In this document: positions 1 to 8,138 of the stretch, piece after piece
Numbering within the stretch: position 1 is the first letter of the stretch
How the letters are laid out: each line of letters starts with the position of its first letter
NCBI GenBank assembly: GCA_002378005.1
Contig: DFQY01000047.1
Coordinates: 4,181 to 68,180, forward strand
Direction: 5' to 3'
DNA from: Flavobacteriales bacterium UBA3477
Lineage (GTDB): Bacteria; Bacteroidota; Bacteroidia; Flavobacteriales; Schleiferiaceae
Length of the DNA: 64,000 bases
The notes under the pieces: generated by a model
The model's database searches: none
What the model saw: only the letters and a program-made list of their open reading frames with translations
Told to the model about the DNA's origin: nothing
Translations under genes and position numbers: made by a program

Positions 1-1137
1 CAATAATTCTGTGGCGAATACACCTATGATGGCGATGATGAGGAGCCAAACCCACTGAGGTAATTGGCCAAGATTATCTAAACCTGTGCTCATCAGCTCG
101 AACCATTGACTTCCTTGCAAGGTACCAGCAAGCGCCAAGCCTCCACCAAAGAGTATCAAAATGCCCCAAGGTAAATTCTTGGTATCCTCCCAATCCAATA
201 TATTGCCCTGGTTTCCATCGCGAAGGGCAAATAACATCACCGCACTGGCCAGTGCTATGGCAGTATCCGACCATTGAATCACTGAAATCCATAGCGCCAA
301 ATATGGTCGTAAAATCCATAACAAAGCGGTGAAGGTGAACACGACAGCCACGCGCTTTTGTACAGGAGTTAATCCTCCCAAGGAATGCCACTCTTGCGCA
401 ATCCATCGAGCCGTATTCTGTTCTTCCTCGTCGTTCAACCCGTCCTTCGGCAGGCCTCGGGTTATGATCCAAAAGGCAGTAAGCCCCAGGACCACAGTGG
501 CAGTCAATCCCACTGGGAGCCATTCCATAAATCCAATGGGACGATCCAATTGTTCCGACATAAAAGCCGCAAAAATCATGTTTGGTGGGGTGCCGATAAT
601 CGTGGCCATACCTCCTATGTTCGCAGCCCAAGCTACACTCAGTAGCACAGGCCTTGATAATTTAGATTGTTTCTCCTTGTCCAATACGCCTAGTACGCTC
701 GTGGCGATGGGCAATATCATAATGGCCGTGGCTGTATTTGAAATCCACATAGACATAAAGCCCGTGGCCAACATAAACCCTGCGATCAAGCCCGTATCCT
801 TAGTACCTGTTCGCTTTAATATCCAAAATGCGATGCGGTAATGTAAGGAGGACTTCTCCAAGGCAATGGCGAGCACAAACCCGCCAAAGAACAAATAAAT
901 CAGCGGATGGGCATAATAGCCTGCCAATTCCTTCGCAGTTCCCAGTTCCAATGCGGGAAAAAGGAGCAACGGCAGCAAAGCAGTGACCCCTAAATGTACC
1001 GTTTCCGTAATCCACCACACCAGCATCCATGCCGCAATTCCCAATAGAACAAAATGGGATTGCCCTTGACCAGCGATGCTGATAAGAAGGGCGAGCACGG
1101 GGCCCAGCCAACGGATAATGGATGTAAATTTGGTCAT
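1..1137 (-). CDS. DASS/SLC13-family sodium:anion symporter, 3' part cut by window edge
   Basis: This frame is open from the ATG at 1137 to base 1, giving 379 codons without a stop. It encodes a very hydrophobic inner-membrane protein with many transmembrane segments. The text WISNTATAIMILP (SNT at residues 133-135) matches the first Na+-binding SNT signature of the divalent anion:Na+ symporter family (VcINDY type), and the visible end FATELL is what normally precedes the second SNT motif, so about the last 90 residues lie outside. Known members carry sulfate, phosphate or C4-dicarboxylates; the substrate cannot be told here. It is divergent from rdgB with 15 bases between the start codons. 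Family is clear, substrate is not. Confidence 0.9.
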   Translation of the reverse strand, partial: MTKFTSIIRWLGPVLALLISIAGQGQSHFVLLGIAAWMLVWWITETVHLGVTALLPLLLFPALELGTAKELAGYYAHPLIYLFFGGFVLAIALEKSSLHYRIAFWILKRTGTKDTGLIAGFMLATGFMSMWISNTATAIMILPIATSVLGVLDKEKQSKLSRPVLLSVAWAANIGGMATIIGTPPNMIFAAFMSEQLDRPIGFMEWLPVGLTATVVLGLTAFWIITRGLPKDGLNDEEEQNTARWIAQEWHSLGGLTPVQKRVAVVFTFTALLWILRPYLALWISVIQWSDTAIALASAVMLFALRDGNQGNILDWEDTKNLPWGILILFGGGLALAGTLQGSQWFELMSTGLDNLGQLPQWVWLLIIAIIGVFATELL

Positions 1138-1152
1138 CTAATGTGCGAATAT

Positions 1153-1731
1153 ATGAAGCTCGTTTTTGCAACTCATAATCCTGGTAAATTACAAGAAGTC
1201 CGCGAGATGCTCGCACCAAAATACGATGTCATCGGCCTTCATGACTTAAATGACCATGAAGATATCGTTGAAAATGCCATCACCCTAGAAGGGAACGCTA
1301 TTATTAAAGCGGAGACTGTATGGAAGCGACACGGATTGCCTTGTTTTTCAGACGATACAGGATTAGAAATTGACGCATTGAACGGGGCTCCCGGAGTATA
1401 TAGTGCCCGTTATGCAGGGCCGGCTAAAGATCCCGAGGACAACATGGACAAAGTCTTACAGGAGTTGGAAGGAGCCGATAATCGCAAGGCTCAATTTCGC
1501 ACCGCAGTAGCTCTTCATTGGAACGGCGAGTATAAAATATTTGAAGGAATCGTTCGCGGCACTATTGCAACAGAGCGCATGGGAGCTAAGGGATTCGGTT
1601 ATGACCCCATCTTTGTTCCTGAAGGGCATCAAACCAGCTTCGCACAAATGGATGCCGCTGCGAAAAATGCGATTAGCCACCGCGGCCGTGCCATCAGCGC
1701 ATTAGTGGATTTCCTAATCGCACAAGATTAA
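1153..1731 (+). CDS. rdgB: XTP/dITP pyrophosphatase (non-canonical purine NTP diphosphatase)
   Basis: This cytosolic house-cleaning enzyme hydrolyses ITP, dITP and XTP to monophosphates and so keeps deaminated purines out of DNA and RNA. The 192-residue product shows the family marks THNPGK (residues 7-12), SDDTGLEID (66-74, metal and catalytic acids) and SHRGRA near the C-terminus. The frame is open upstream to 1054, but homologues begin with MKLVFAT, so I chose the ATG at 1153; an ATG at 1141 (MCEYMKLV) is the alternative. The gene overlaps the end of convergent rsmD by four bases, leaving no room for a terminator. Confidence 0.95.
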   Translation: MKLVFATHNPGKLQEVREMLAPKYDVIGLHDLNDHEDIVENAITLEGNAIIKAETVWKRHGLPCFSDDTGLEIDALNGAPGVYSARYAGPAKDPEDNMDKVLQELEGADNRKAQFRTAVALHWNGEYKIFEGIVRGTIATERMGAKGFGYDPIFVPEGHQTSFAQMDAAAKNAISHRGRAISALVDFLIAQD

Positions 1732-2276
1732 GCGCCCAATTCCTCAGGTCGACTAAAAAAACTGAAGTGCACGTGTCCGTACTTGCGGTGCTCGAAGAAC
1801 CCTGGCAGGTGGCTCAAATCCGTATCAGCGCTGTGCTCAATGATGGCTTCCCCGCCTTCTTTCAAAAAGCCTTTTTGGATCAAGGCTTCGGCGAGCGCCT
1901 CGTGCTTGTCCCAATCATATGGCGGATCTGCGAAGACAATATCATAGGAGGTAGTTGTCTTTTGAACGAAGAGCCAAGCATCTAACTGGACAGGTTGAAT
2001 ATTCGCTCCTAAATCATCGGCCATCTCGCCAATAAAACGCACACAACCCTTGTTCTGATCTACACAGGTAATCTCCCCCGCCCCTCGTGATGCAAATTCG
2101 TAGGCGATGTTCCCCGTGCCTGCAAACAAATCCAAGACACGCAAATCGTCAAAGAAAAATCTATTGTTGAGGATATTGAACAGGCCCTCTTTTGCGAAAT
2201 CTGTCGTCGGCCTTGTCGGCAAGTTCTTTGGCGCGACAATGCGCTTCCCTTTCCAATTACCGCTGACTATTCTCAT
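1728..2276 (-). CDS. rsmD: 16S rRNA (guanine966-N2)-methyltransferase
   Basis: RsmD is an SAM-dependent enzyme that methylates G966 of 16S rRNA in the 30S particle. The 182-residue product has the N-terminal family signature RIVSGNWKGKRI, the SAM-binding loop DLFAGTG (residues 49-55) and the catalytic DPPY tetrad (117-120) of N6/N2 methyltransferases. Length is normal. Its ATG overlaps the stop of the upstream DUF3822 gene by four bases, so the two are translationally coupled, an arrangement common in Bacteroidota. It is convergent with rdgB. Confidence 0.95.
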   Translation of the reverse strand: MRIVSGNWKGKRIVAPKNLPTRPTTDFAKEGLFNILNNRFFFDDLRVLDLFAGTGNIAYEFASRGAGEITCVDQNKGCVRFIGEMADDLGANIQPVQLDAWLFVQKTTTSYDIVFADPPYDWDKHEALAEALIQKGFLKEGGEAIIEHSADTDLSHLPGFFEHRKYGHVHFSFFSRPEELGA

Positions 2277-3073
2277 ATTCGCAACAGTGTGGCAAAGGCC
2301 AACGCATCAAACTCCTTCATGGCAGAACTGATTTTCGACCACTGTGCCGGCTTGAACAAACGCACAGTTCCAAAATATGGCTGTACAACATCCTTGTAGG
2401 CCCGCGCACTCAAGCCACTGAGCTCAATGTTGCAATCTGCACGATTCCAATCCAGTTGTTCTGTACAATTTCCTAAATGGTACATGAGTTCACTTTCGTT
2501 GGCACAAGGAAAGCTATTTATGAGGGCCCAATTTCCCTCTATGCTCGCCATAATTTGTACCGCATCGTTGTACACATGAGCCCAAATAGTTGGACCATCG
2601 GTAGGATCTATTTGGTCCAATTGCAACGCCCAATGATGTCGACGCACCAACGAAGTTGTATTGCTTAGTTTCAAATCCTCTTCCGGCAAATAAGCAAACA
2701 CTGCTACTCCCAGAGATTCATTGACATCCGAAAAATTCGCCTTGTGACCCAACATATCCTCTGTCCAATCCAAATCCGCCGGATCAGTCATGACTTGAGG
2801 GATCAGCACACTATGTGGTGCCTCAACACCATAGATGACCTCGGCAAGCGGCTGAGGAAATGAATCTATCAGGTCTTGGACAGGCTGGTCACTCCAATCT
2901 GCACGTGGCATGTAGCCCGCCATATACAACTGACGGGTGGTTCGGTGTCGTACCAAAAAAGAAAGTCCATCCTGCTGGTACAGGATGGACAATGTACATT
3001 CCTCCGCCTTCGCTGTTTCGAAGGCTGGATCGATGTTATTCTGCTTTACACTTAGTGTTTTCGTAGTTACCAC
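2273..3073 (-). CDS. DUF3822 family protein
   Basis: The product of 266 residues is cytosolic, without signal peptide or membrane segment. Size, composition and position directly upstream of rsmD with a four-base overlap fit the Bacteroidota family DUF3822, whose function is unknown; a distant relation to actin/Hsp70-like ATPase folds has been considered for such proteins, but I see no motif that proves it. The start is a GTG at 3073, because no ATG precedes the conserved part in this frame, and this places 38 bases of the gene inside the end of the upstream membrane-anchored gene. Three genes (3668 to 1728) probably form one transcript. Confidence 0.8.
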   Translation of the reverse strand: MVTTKTLSVKQNNIDPAFETAKAEECTLSILYQQDGLSFLVRHRTTRQLYMAGYMPRADWSDQPVQDLIDSFPQPLAEVIYGVEAPHSVLIPQVMTDPADLDWTEDMLGHKANFSDVNESLGVAVFAYLPEEDLKLSNTTSLVRRHHWALQLDQIDPTDGPTIWAHVYNDAVQIMASIEGNWALINSFPCANESELMYHLGNCTEQLDWNRADCNIELSGLSARAYKDVVQPYFGTVRLFKPAQWSKISSAMKEFDALAFATLLRI

Positions 3074-3668
3074 TGATGGTCGGTTGTGTCAATGATCCGA
3101 TGATCCAAGACTCGTTCTTCACTTTGTAGAATGCATCAGGATATTCATCCGCAACGTCTGCAAATACGGTAGTAAAAGGAGCGCTCACCTCAAAGGTAGC
3201 AACTTCTACTCCATTCTTTACAATCTTTCCGGCGTTCATTGAGAACAAGCTATCAGTTCCGGCAATGCGCAAAAGCGTTGAAGCATCGAAACCTTCACCG
3301 AAAACCTGAGTCTTCACCGGTTCTTGTCCCAACACGCGCATGATGACAGAATCCTTGTTCATGTCCTTCTGGTACACCTTATCGTAGTACATGTAGTTAG
3401 TATCCTTACGCTCGATGATGCTTACTACACCCGTATCCACGAATGCCACCAAAGTTTGTAGGTCACTACAGAAGTTTCCGTTTTCGCTTTTGTAGGTCAA
3501 TTGCGCCTCGCGGAGGTTTTCCAATTGTTCCGTTACCTCACACAATCTTACATCATAGATGCGATTGAATTTAATCGGTTGCATGATGCTTGTGTAGATG
3601 CGGTATGTTAGGAACACTGAGATTAATATGAGTGCTACCTTTACGTTGGTTTGTACCTTTGGATTCAT
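3036..3668 (-). CDS. Membrane-anchored protein of unknown function, pilin-like N-terminal layout
   Basis: I do not recognise a named family. The product has 210 residues: a short charged N-terminus, one membrane helix at about residues 9-26 (VALILISVFLTY), then an amphipathic helix followed by QLTYKSENGNFCSDLQTLV, a pattern that recalls type IV pilin and pseudopilin N-terminal regions (helix, then a fill-in of aromatic and Asn/Gly residues). No prepilin peptidase site is seen. The rest looks like a small soluble extracytoplasmic domain. It is first in the group with DUF3822 and rsmD, and its last 38 bases overlap the DUF3822 gene. The pilin comparison is inference. Confidence 0.75.
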   Translation of the reverse strand: MNPKVQTNVKVALILISVFLTYRIYTSIMQPIKFNRIYDVRLCEVTEQLENLREAQLTYKSENGNFCSDLQTLVAFVDTGVVSIIERKDTNYMYYDKVYQKDMNKDSVIMRVLGQEPVKTQVFGEGFDASTLLRIAGTDSLFSMNAGKIVKNGVEVATFEVSAPFTTVFADVADEYPDAFYKVKNESWIIGSLTQPTISGNYENTKCKAE

Positions 3669-3714
3669 GTGATCATTTTGAATTTATTGGTCCCAAAACT
3701 ACAATATTTTTCCG

Positions 3715-5160
3715 TTGCTTGCACCCCAGAGTACATATGCCGACCTAAAAGGCTTTTTTCCTTTTGAACCTACCGAAGATCAGGACGGTTTGTTGAGGAA
3801 ATTGGCCGTTTACCTCAGCATACGAAGGGCACTCCCGGAAGTCTTTATCATCAAAGGATATGCCGGTACAGGAAAGACTACTGTGATGCGCAGTGTGGTC
3901 GCCGCGCATAAAAAACACAAGCGCAAAGTAGTGTTGATGGCCCCTACCGGGCGCGCAGCTAAAGTCCTCTCCGGAGCTACTGGATCAAAAGCCCAGACCA
4001 TCCACCGCACATTGTACCGCCCACGTGTAGGCAGCGGTGGAACAGCCACCTTTGTTCTAGCCAACAACAATTTAAAAAATACCACCTTCATTGTAGACGA
4101 AGCCGGTCTAGTAGGTACTACAACTGATTCTACCCTTGGCGGCAATGCCCTGATTGAAGACCTCATCACCTACGTATTTGCGGACCCTTCTAACAACTTG
4201 ATTCTCGTGGGTGACCCTGCACAGCTACCTCCAATCGGTCAGCCCCACAGCCCTGCCCTTTTAACTGACTTCTTCATAAAAAACCTAGGCATTAATGCTA
4301 CCGGGCACACCTTGAGACAAGTCGTTCGTCAGGCATTGGATAGTTTTATATTGAAGAATGCCACGGCCCTGCGCAACAGAATTGAAGAGGATAGTTCAGA
4401 TGATCCTATTATCGAGTCGGGGGAAGATTTGATTCGTGTGGAGGACGGCTATCAGCTTCAAGAGATTTTCGAAAACCTCTATCACAGCGACGGCAACAAT
4501 AATACAATGGTCGTGCGCAGCAACAAGAAAGCCAATCAATACAACCAAGGAATACGCGCCCGCATCAAATTTCAAGAAGATCAGATTGCAGCCGGGGACC
4601 AATTCATGGTGGTCAAAAACAACTATTTTTGGCTCCCCGAAACAAGTGCAATGGGCTTCATTGCCAATGGAGAAATTGGCACCATCAAAAGCATACGGAA
4701 CATTCACGAACGCTATGGCTTGACCTATTGTGAAGCAACCGTTGCCTTCCTCGACTACCCCGAGCAAGAAGCTATAGATGTAATGTGCAACCTCAGCACA
4801 CTCATGAGTGATGGCCCAGCCCTGAGCGCTGCCCAAAACAACGCGCTGTACGAGCAAATGAATGTCAAGTACGCCCGATACACCAGCAAAGGACGCCGTT
4901 ATGAAGCGATCAAGAACGACCCCTACTTCAACGCACTTCAAATCAAGTTTAGCTATGTCATCACCTGTCACAAAAGCCAAGGTGGACAGTGGGAAAATGT
5001 CGTGATCGAACACCCCTATCTACCTGATGGTCCTTCTCCTATATATTTCAAATGGCTGTACACTGCCATGACCCGGGCCACGAATAAAGTTTATCTCGTT
5101 GGCTTCCCCGAGAATTGGTTTGGCGCAATATCTTTGGAATCAGAACCCAGGGCTGAATGA
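3715..5160 (+). CDS. RecD2-like superfamily 1 DNA helicase (AAA ATPase)
   Basis: The 481-residue product is a cytosolic ATP-dependent DNA helicase of the RecD/Dda group, probably used in repair or replication-fork processing. Motifs in order: Walker A GYAGTGKTT (48-56), motif Ia APTGRAA (76-82), Walker B FIVDEAG (125-131), motif III VGDPAQLPPIG (165-175), and the UvrD_C_2 part TCHKSQGGQW with YTAMTRA near residue 460. It is shorter than RecD2 of about 720 residues because the N-terminal domains are missing, as in other Bacteroidota versions. The only start in frame before Walker A is a TTG at 3715. It overlaps the acyltransferase gene by four bases (ATGA). Confidence 0.9.
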   Translation: MLAPQSTYADLKGFFPFEPTEDQDGLLRKLAVYLSIRRALPEVFIIKGYAGTGKTTVMRSVVAAHKKHKRKVVLMAPTGRAAKVLSGATGSKAQTIHRTLYRPRVGSGGTATFVLANNNLKNTTFIVDEAGLVGTTTDSTLGGNALIEDLITYVFADPSNNLILVGDPAQLPPIGQPHSPALLTDFFIKNLGINATGHTLRQVVRQALDSFILKNATALRNRIEEDSSDDPIIESGEDLIRVEDGYQLQEIFENLYHSDGNNNTMVVRSNKKANQYNQGIRARIKFQEDQIAAGDQFMVVKNNYFWLPETSAMGFIANGEIGTIKSIRNIHERYGLTYCEATVAFLDYPEQEAIDVMCNLSTLMSDGPALSAAQNNALYEQMNVKYARYTSKGRRYEAIKNDPYFNALQIKFSYVITCHKSQGGQWENVVIEHPYLPDGPSPIYFKWLYTAMTRATNKVYLVGFPENWFGAISLESEPRAE

Positions 5161-5714
5161 AATACCTCATCGCAAAACTCGTTTTCTGGCTCACCGGCTG
5201 GAAGTTAGACGCTACCAAAGAGCAAATCACTGCGGCACGCAATACCGTAATGATCGCGGCACCGCACACCTCAAATTACGATTTGGTCTTCGCCATGGGC
5301 ACCTTCTGGCTCATGCGCCTTCCTGTAAAATTCTTCATCAAAGACTTCTACACGAAGTGGTATTTCTTTGGATTTTTTAAATGGCTTGGAGCTATCGGAG
5401 TCGATCGATCAAAGCGAAGCAACTTAGTCGACTATGCAACTGAATTACTCACAAAGCGCGAAGACATTACCATCATGGTCCCAGCGGAAGGCACAAGAAA
5501 AGCCGTAAATAAGTGGAAAACCGGCTTTTACCATATTGCGGTAAAATCTGGCAAAAACATAAGTTTAGGGTATTTAGACTACGGCAAGAAGTACGCTGGA
5601 ATCTTAGATATTATTCCTGCTGGAGAACAAAAAGCTACCTTTGACCAGATTCAAAATATCTACAAAGACGTAGAGGCGAAATACCCAGAATTGTACAATA
5701 AAGTCATTCATTAA
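5157..5714 (+). CDS. PlsC-like 1-acylglycerol-3-phosphate acyltransferase
   Basis: This 185-residue protein has the acyltransferase signatures HTSNYD (H37-x4-D42, catalytic) and EGTR (111-114, glycerophosphate binding), with a hydrophobic N-terminal stretch and a further one at about 68-80 that would hold it at the inner face of the cytoplasmic membrane. It should transfer an acyl group to a lysophospholipid or a related lipid; the family contains several specificities, so the substrate is open. It is the middle gene of a tightly coupled operon: its ATG overlaps the helicase stop, and its TAA shares a base with the next ATG. Confidence 0.88.
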   Translation: MKYLIAKLVFWLTGWKLDATKEQITAARNTVMIAAPHTSNYDLVFAMGTFWLMRLPVKFFIKDFYTKWYFFGFFKWLGAIGVDRSKRSNLVDYATELLTKREDITIMVPAEGTRKAVNKWKTGFYHIAVKSGKNISLGYLDYGKKYAGILDIIPAGEQKATFDQIQNIYKDVEAKYPELYNKVIH

Positions 5715-6163
5715 TGGGAGTGGAACTCAATTTTCCAGCGGAAGCCGCTGCCTTAGTTCGCCACAAACAAGAGGAGGACCAAAACTTGCTTTGGGATCCT
5801 TGCCGGAAAAAATGGTTGGTCGCTACTCCTGAAGAATGGGTTCGCCAACACGCCATATCCTACTTGCACCTCTTGGGATACTCTTTTGCATTGATAGAAA
5901 CGGAAAGCGGATTGCACACGGGATTCAAGGAAAAGCGTTCGGACGCTGTAGTATATAAAAACACCGCTCCGTTTATATTGGTAGAATGCAAAGCTCCATC
6001 GGTTAAAATTGACCAAAAAGTATTTAATCAAGCGTTCAACTACAACCAAAGCCTAAAAGCCAAGTACCTGTACCTAACCAATGGCAAACAGCATATTTTC
6101 TGGGATGTACTTGCCAATAAAGCCTTAGAATCTTTGCCTAGCGCAAGCGGTCCAAGCTCTTAA
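5714..6163 (+). CDS. Stand-alone HsdR N-terminal-domain (PD-(D/E)xK) protein
   Basis: The 149-residue product corresponds to the type I restriction HsdR_N_2 domain alone. It has the lead-in WLVATPEEWVRQ (34-45) and the nuclease core D77 in RSDAVV followed by E91-x-K93 in VECKAPS, so the catalytic residues are intact. There are no helicase, HsdM or HsdS genes near it, and the ORF is complete, so it is not an evident restriction remnant. Such single-domain proteins are common in Bacteroidota and of unknown role; coupling to a RecD-like helicase gene suggests DNA repair (inference). Its last 26 bases overlap the convergent DUF4293 gene. Confidence 0.85.
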   Translation: MGVELNFPAEAAALVRHKQEEDQNLLWDPCRKKWLVATPEEWVRQHAISYLHLLGYSFALIETESGLHTGFKEKRSDAVVYKNTAPFILVECKAPSVKIDQKVFNQAFNYNQSLKAKYLYLTNGKQHIFWDVLANKALESLPSASGPSS

Positions 6164-6533
6164 TCTTCGCTTCATCTTTTTGAATACCACGAGAAGCAAG
6201 GAAGGCCAACACTATGTTCAACATGGGCACGACAGCTCCATATGCTGCAGATGCTCCTTCCGTAGCAGAAATTTCTTTGATTAAAAGTGCCAACACAATA
6301 AGTGAACTCAACATTCCTAACCTGACCAAAAGCAACTGAAAGGAACGCTTTTGATACATCAATATAGAACCCGAGAAGGTGGCCATGGACCATCCAAACA
6401 TGAAGAACACCCACATAGAGGCTGTCGCTCTAAAAACAGCATCATCCACCATATACATAGGAAGGATAAAAGCAGCTAAGGAACTAAGGATCGCCGCAGC
6501 GAAAAGATAGAGTGTTTGAATGCGTTGAATCAT
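6138..6533 (-). CDS. DUF4293 family integral membrane protein
   Basis: The 131-residue product begins MIQRIQTLYLFAAAI, which is typical of the Bacteroidota family DUF4293, and consists of four predicted membrane helices with short loops. The function of the family is not known. The gene lies alone between the helicase operon and rho, overlapping the former at the 3' end and diverging from the latter. The family is common next to rho in this phylum. Confidence 0.88.
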   Translation of the reverse strand: MIQRIQTLYLFAAAILSSLAAFILPMYMVDDAVFRATASMWVFFMFGWSMATFSGSILMYQKRSFQLLLVRLGMLSSLIVLALLIKEISATEGASAAYGAVVPMLNIVLAFLASRGIQKDEAKIKSLDRLR

Positions 6534-6673
6534 GGACCAATTTTAAGGCAAAGTTCAAAAAAAATTGGGCCCAAACCTTTGAATACTGCGAAAACTCCCT
6601 ATTATTGTGCTGTAGAGGTCCGACAGTAGGCCCATTTCCTACGCCCTCTTCTTTATACTATCCCATTACAGAC

Positions 6674-8107
6674 ATGTTGACTGAAAACGATTTGCGGGCA
6701 CGCAAGTTGCCCGAACTGAAAGACTTAGGTGCATCTTTAAGTATTCCGAAAGCGAAATACATGAAAAAGGAGGAGCTCGTTGCCGCCATTTTAATGGTAA
6801 CTGGCAAGGGAGCACCAAAGCAGGAAACTGCCACTGAAAAAGCGTCAGAAGCTAAGCCTGAAAGACCTCAAAAAGCGATATCAGAGCAGAACAACGACGA
6901 TCAAAACCAACGTCGCGAGCGCAATCCTAAGCAACAAAACAACGGCAATAACAATAACCATCGTGATCGTAGACGCCCGAAAGAATTTCATTTCGAAGGC
7001 ATCATCGCAAACGAAGGAGTATTGGAAATCATGCCGGACGGATACGGATTCCTTCGCAGTTCAGATTTCAATTACCTGAACTCACCGGATGATATCTACG
7101 TAAGCCAAAACCAGATCCGCAGCATGGGTCTGAAGACTGGGGACACGGTTAGCGGCGAGGTACGCCCGCCGAGAGAAGGTGAAAAGTATTTCCCACTGGT
7201 GAAGGTGAACAGCATCAACGGTCGTACACCCGAATATGTACGTGACCGCGTTGCATTCGAGCATTTGACTCCATTATTCCCAGACGAGAAGTTTGATATT
7301 ACCTCACGACGCAGCACGGATTCGACACGAATCATTGACCTATTTTCGCCAATTGGTAAAGGACAGCGTGGATTGTTAGTAGCACAACCAAAAACCGGTA
7401 AAACTACCTTGATGAAAGAGGTGGCCAATGCCATTGCAGCAAACCACCCTGAAGCCTATATGATTGTATTGCTCATCGACGAGCGCCCGGAAGAGGTGAC
7501 CGACATGAGCCGCAGCGTAAATGCAGAAGTTGTTGCTTCGACCTTTGATGAGCCGGCCGAACACCACGTGAAAGTCGCCAATATTGTATTGGAAAAGGCC
7601 AAGCGCATGGTGGAATGTGGCCACGATGTGGTCATCATGCTAGATTCTATCACACGTCTTGCACGTGCCTACAATACGGTGAGTCCTGCCTCAGGCAAGA
7701 TCCTTTCTGGGGGTGTTGACGCCAATGCCCTGCAGAAACCAAAACGATTCTTTGGAGCCGCACGTAATATTGAAGGTGGCGGTTCATTGACCATTCTCGC
7801 CACTGCATTAATTGATACAGGTTCGAAAATGGACGAGGTGATCTTCGAAGAATTCAAGGGTACGGGGAACATGGAAATGCAATTGGATCGTCGTATTGCG
7901 AACCGTCGTATTTGGCCGGCCATCAACCTCATCGAAAGCGGCACTCGTAAAGAGGATTTGCTCTTGTCGCCTGATGTACTACAACGCATGTGGATCATGA
8001 GAAAGTACTTAGCGGATATGACACCAATAGAAGCGATGGAATTCCTCAGTGACCGAATTCGAAAGACAAAAGACAATGCTGAATTCTTGATCAGCATGAA
8101 TGGATAA
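6674..8107 (+). CDS. rho: Transcription termination factor Rho, with Asn/Arg-rich insertion
   Basis: Rho is the hexameric RNA helicase that ends transcription of untranslated RNA. The 477-residue product has the Rho N-terminal helical domain (1-43), a low-complexity insertion of about 55 residues rich in Asn, Gln and Arg (about 48-103), the cold-shock-like RNA-binding domain (GVLEIMPDGYGFLR, 115-128), and the ATPase domain with Walker A QPKTGKTT (238-245) and LDSITRLARAYN. E. coli Rho is 419 residues; the excess is the insertion. The frame runs open to 6512, but the conserved domain starts at the ATG at 6674. The 140-base leader has no clear regulatory fold. A strong hairpin terminator follows at once. 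Confidence 0.96.
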   Translation: MLTENDLRARKLPELKDLGASLSIPKAKYMKKEELVAAILMVTGKGAPKQETATEKASEAKPERPQKAISEQNNDDQNQRRERNPKQQNNGNNNNHRDRRRPKEFHFEGIIANEGVLEIMPDGYGFLRSSDFNYLNSPDDIYVSQNQIRSMGLKTGDTVSGEVRPPREGEKYFPLVKVNSINGRTPEYVRDRVAFEHLTPLFPDEKFDITSRRSTDSTRIIDLFSPIGKGQRGLLVAQPKTGKTTLMKEVANAIAANHPEAYMIVLLIDERPEEVTDMSRSVNAEVVASTFDEPAEHHVKVANIVLEKAKRMVECGHDVVIMLDSITRLARAYNTVSPASGKILSGGVDANALQKPKRFFGAARNIEGGGSLTILATALIDTGSKMDEVIFEEFKGTGNMEMQLDRRIANRRIWPAINLIESGTRKEDLLLSPDVLQRMWIMRKYLADMTPIEAMEFLSDRIRKTKDNAEFLISMNG

Positions 8108-8138
8108 AAAAAGCCCGCTCGATGAGCGGGCTTTTTTT
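8106..8138. terminator. Bidirectional intrinsic terminator between rho and the ABC exporter
   Basis: The stem AGCCCGCTC (8112-8120) pairs perfectly with GAGCGGGCT (8124-8132) around a three-base loop, with an A-run before it and a T-run after it. It works on both strands, ending rho on the plus strand and the ABC exporter gene (stop at 8137) on the minus strand. Confidence 0.93.

Noticed and set aside
329..841. A 170-codon plus-strand ORF
   Set aside because: It is the complement of the DASS transporter, whose frame is open over the whole region and has family motifs.
5714..6163. A decayed type I restriction system
   Set aside because: The ORF is intact and coupled to housekeeping genes, and no HsdM/HsdS remnants are near.
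6565..6574. Palindrome TTGGGCCCAA in the rho leader
   Set aside because: It has no loop and no T-run, and stands alone; nothing ties it to regulation.
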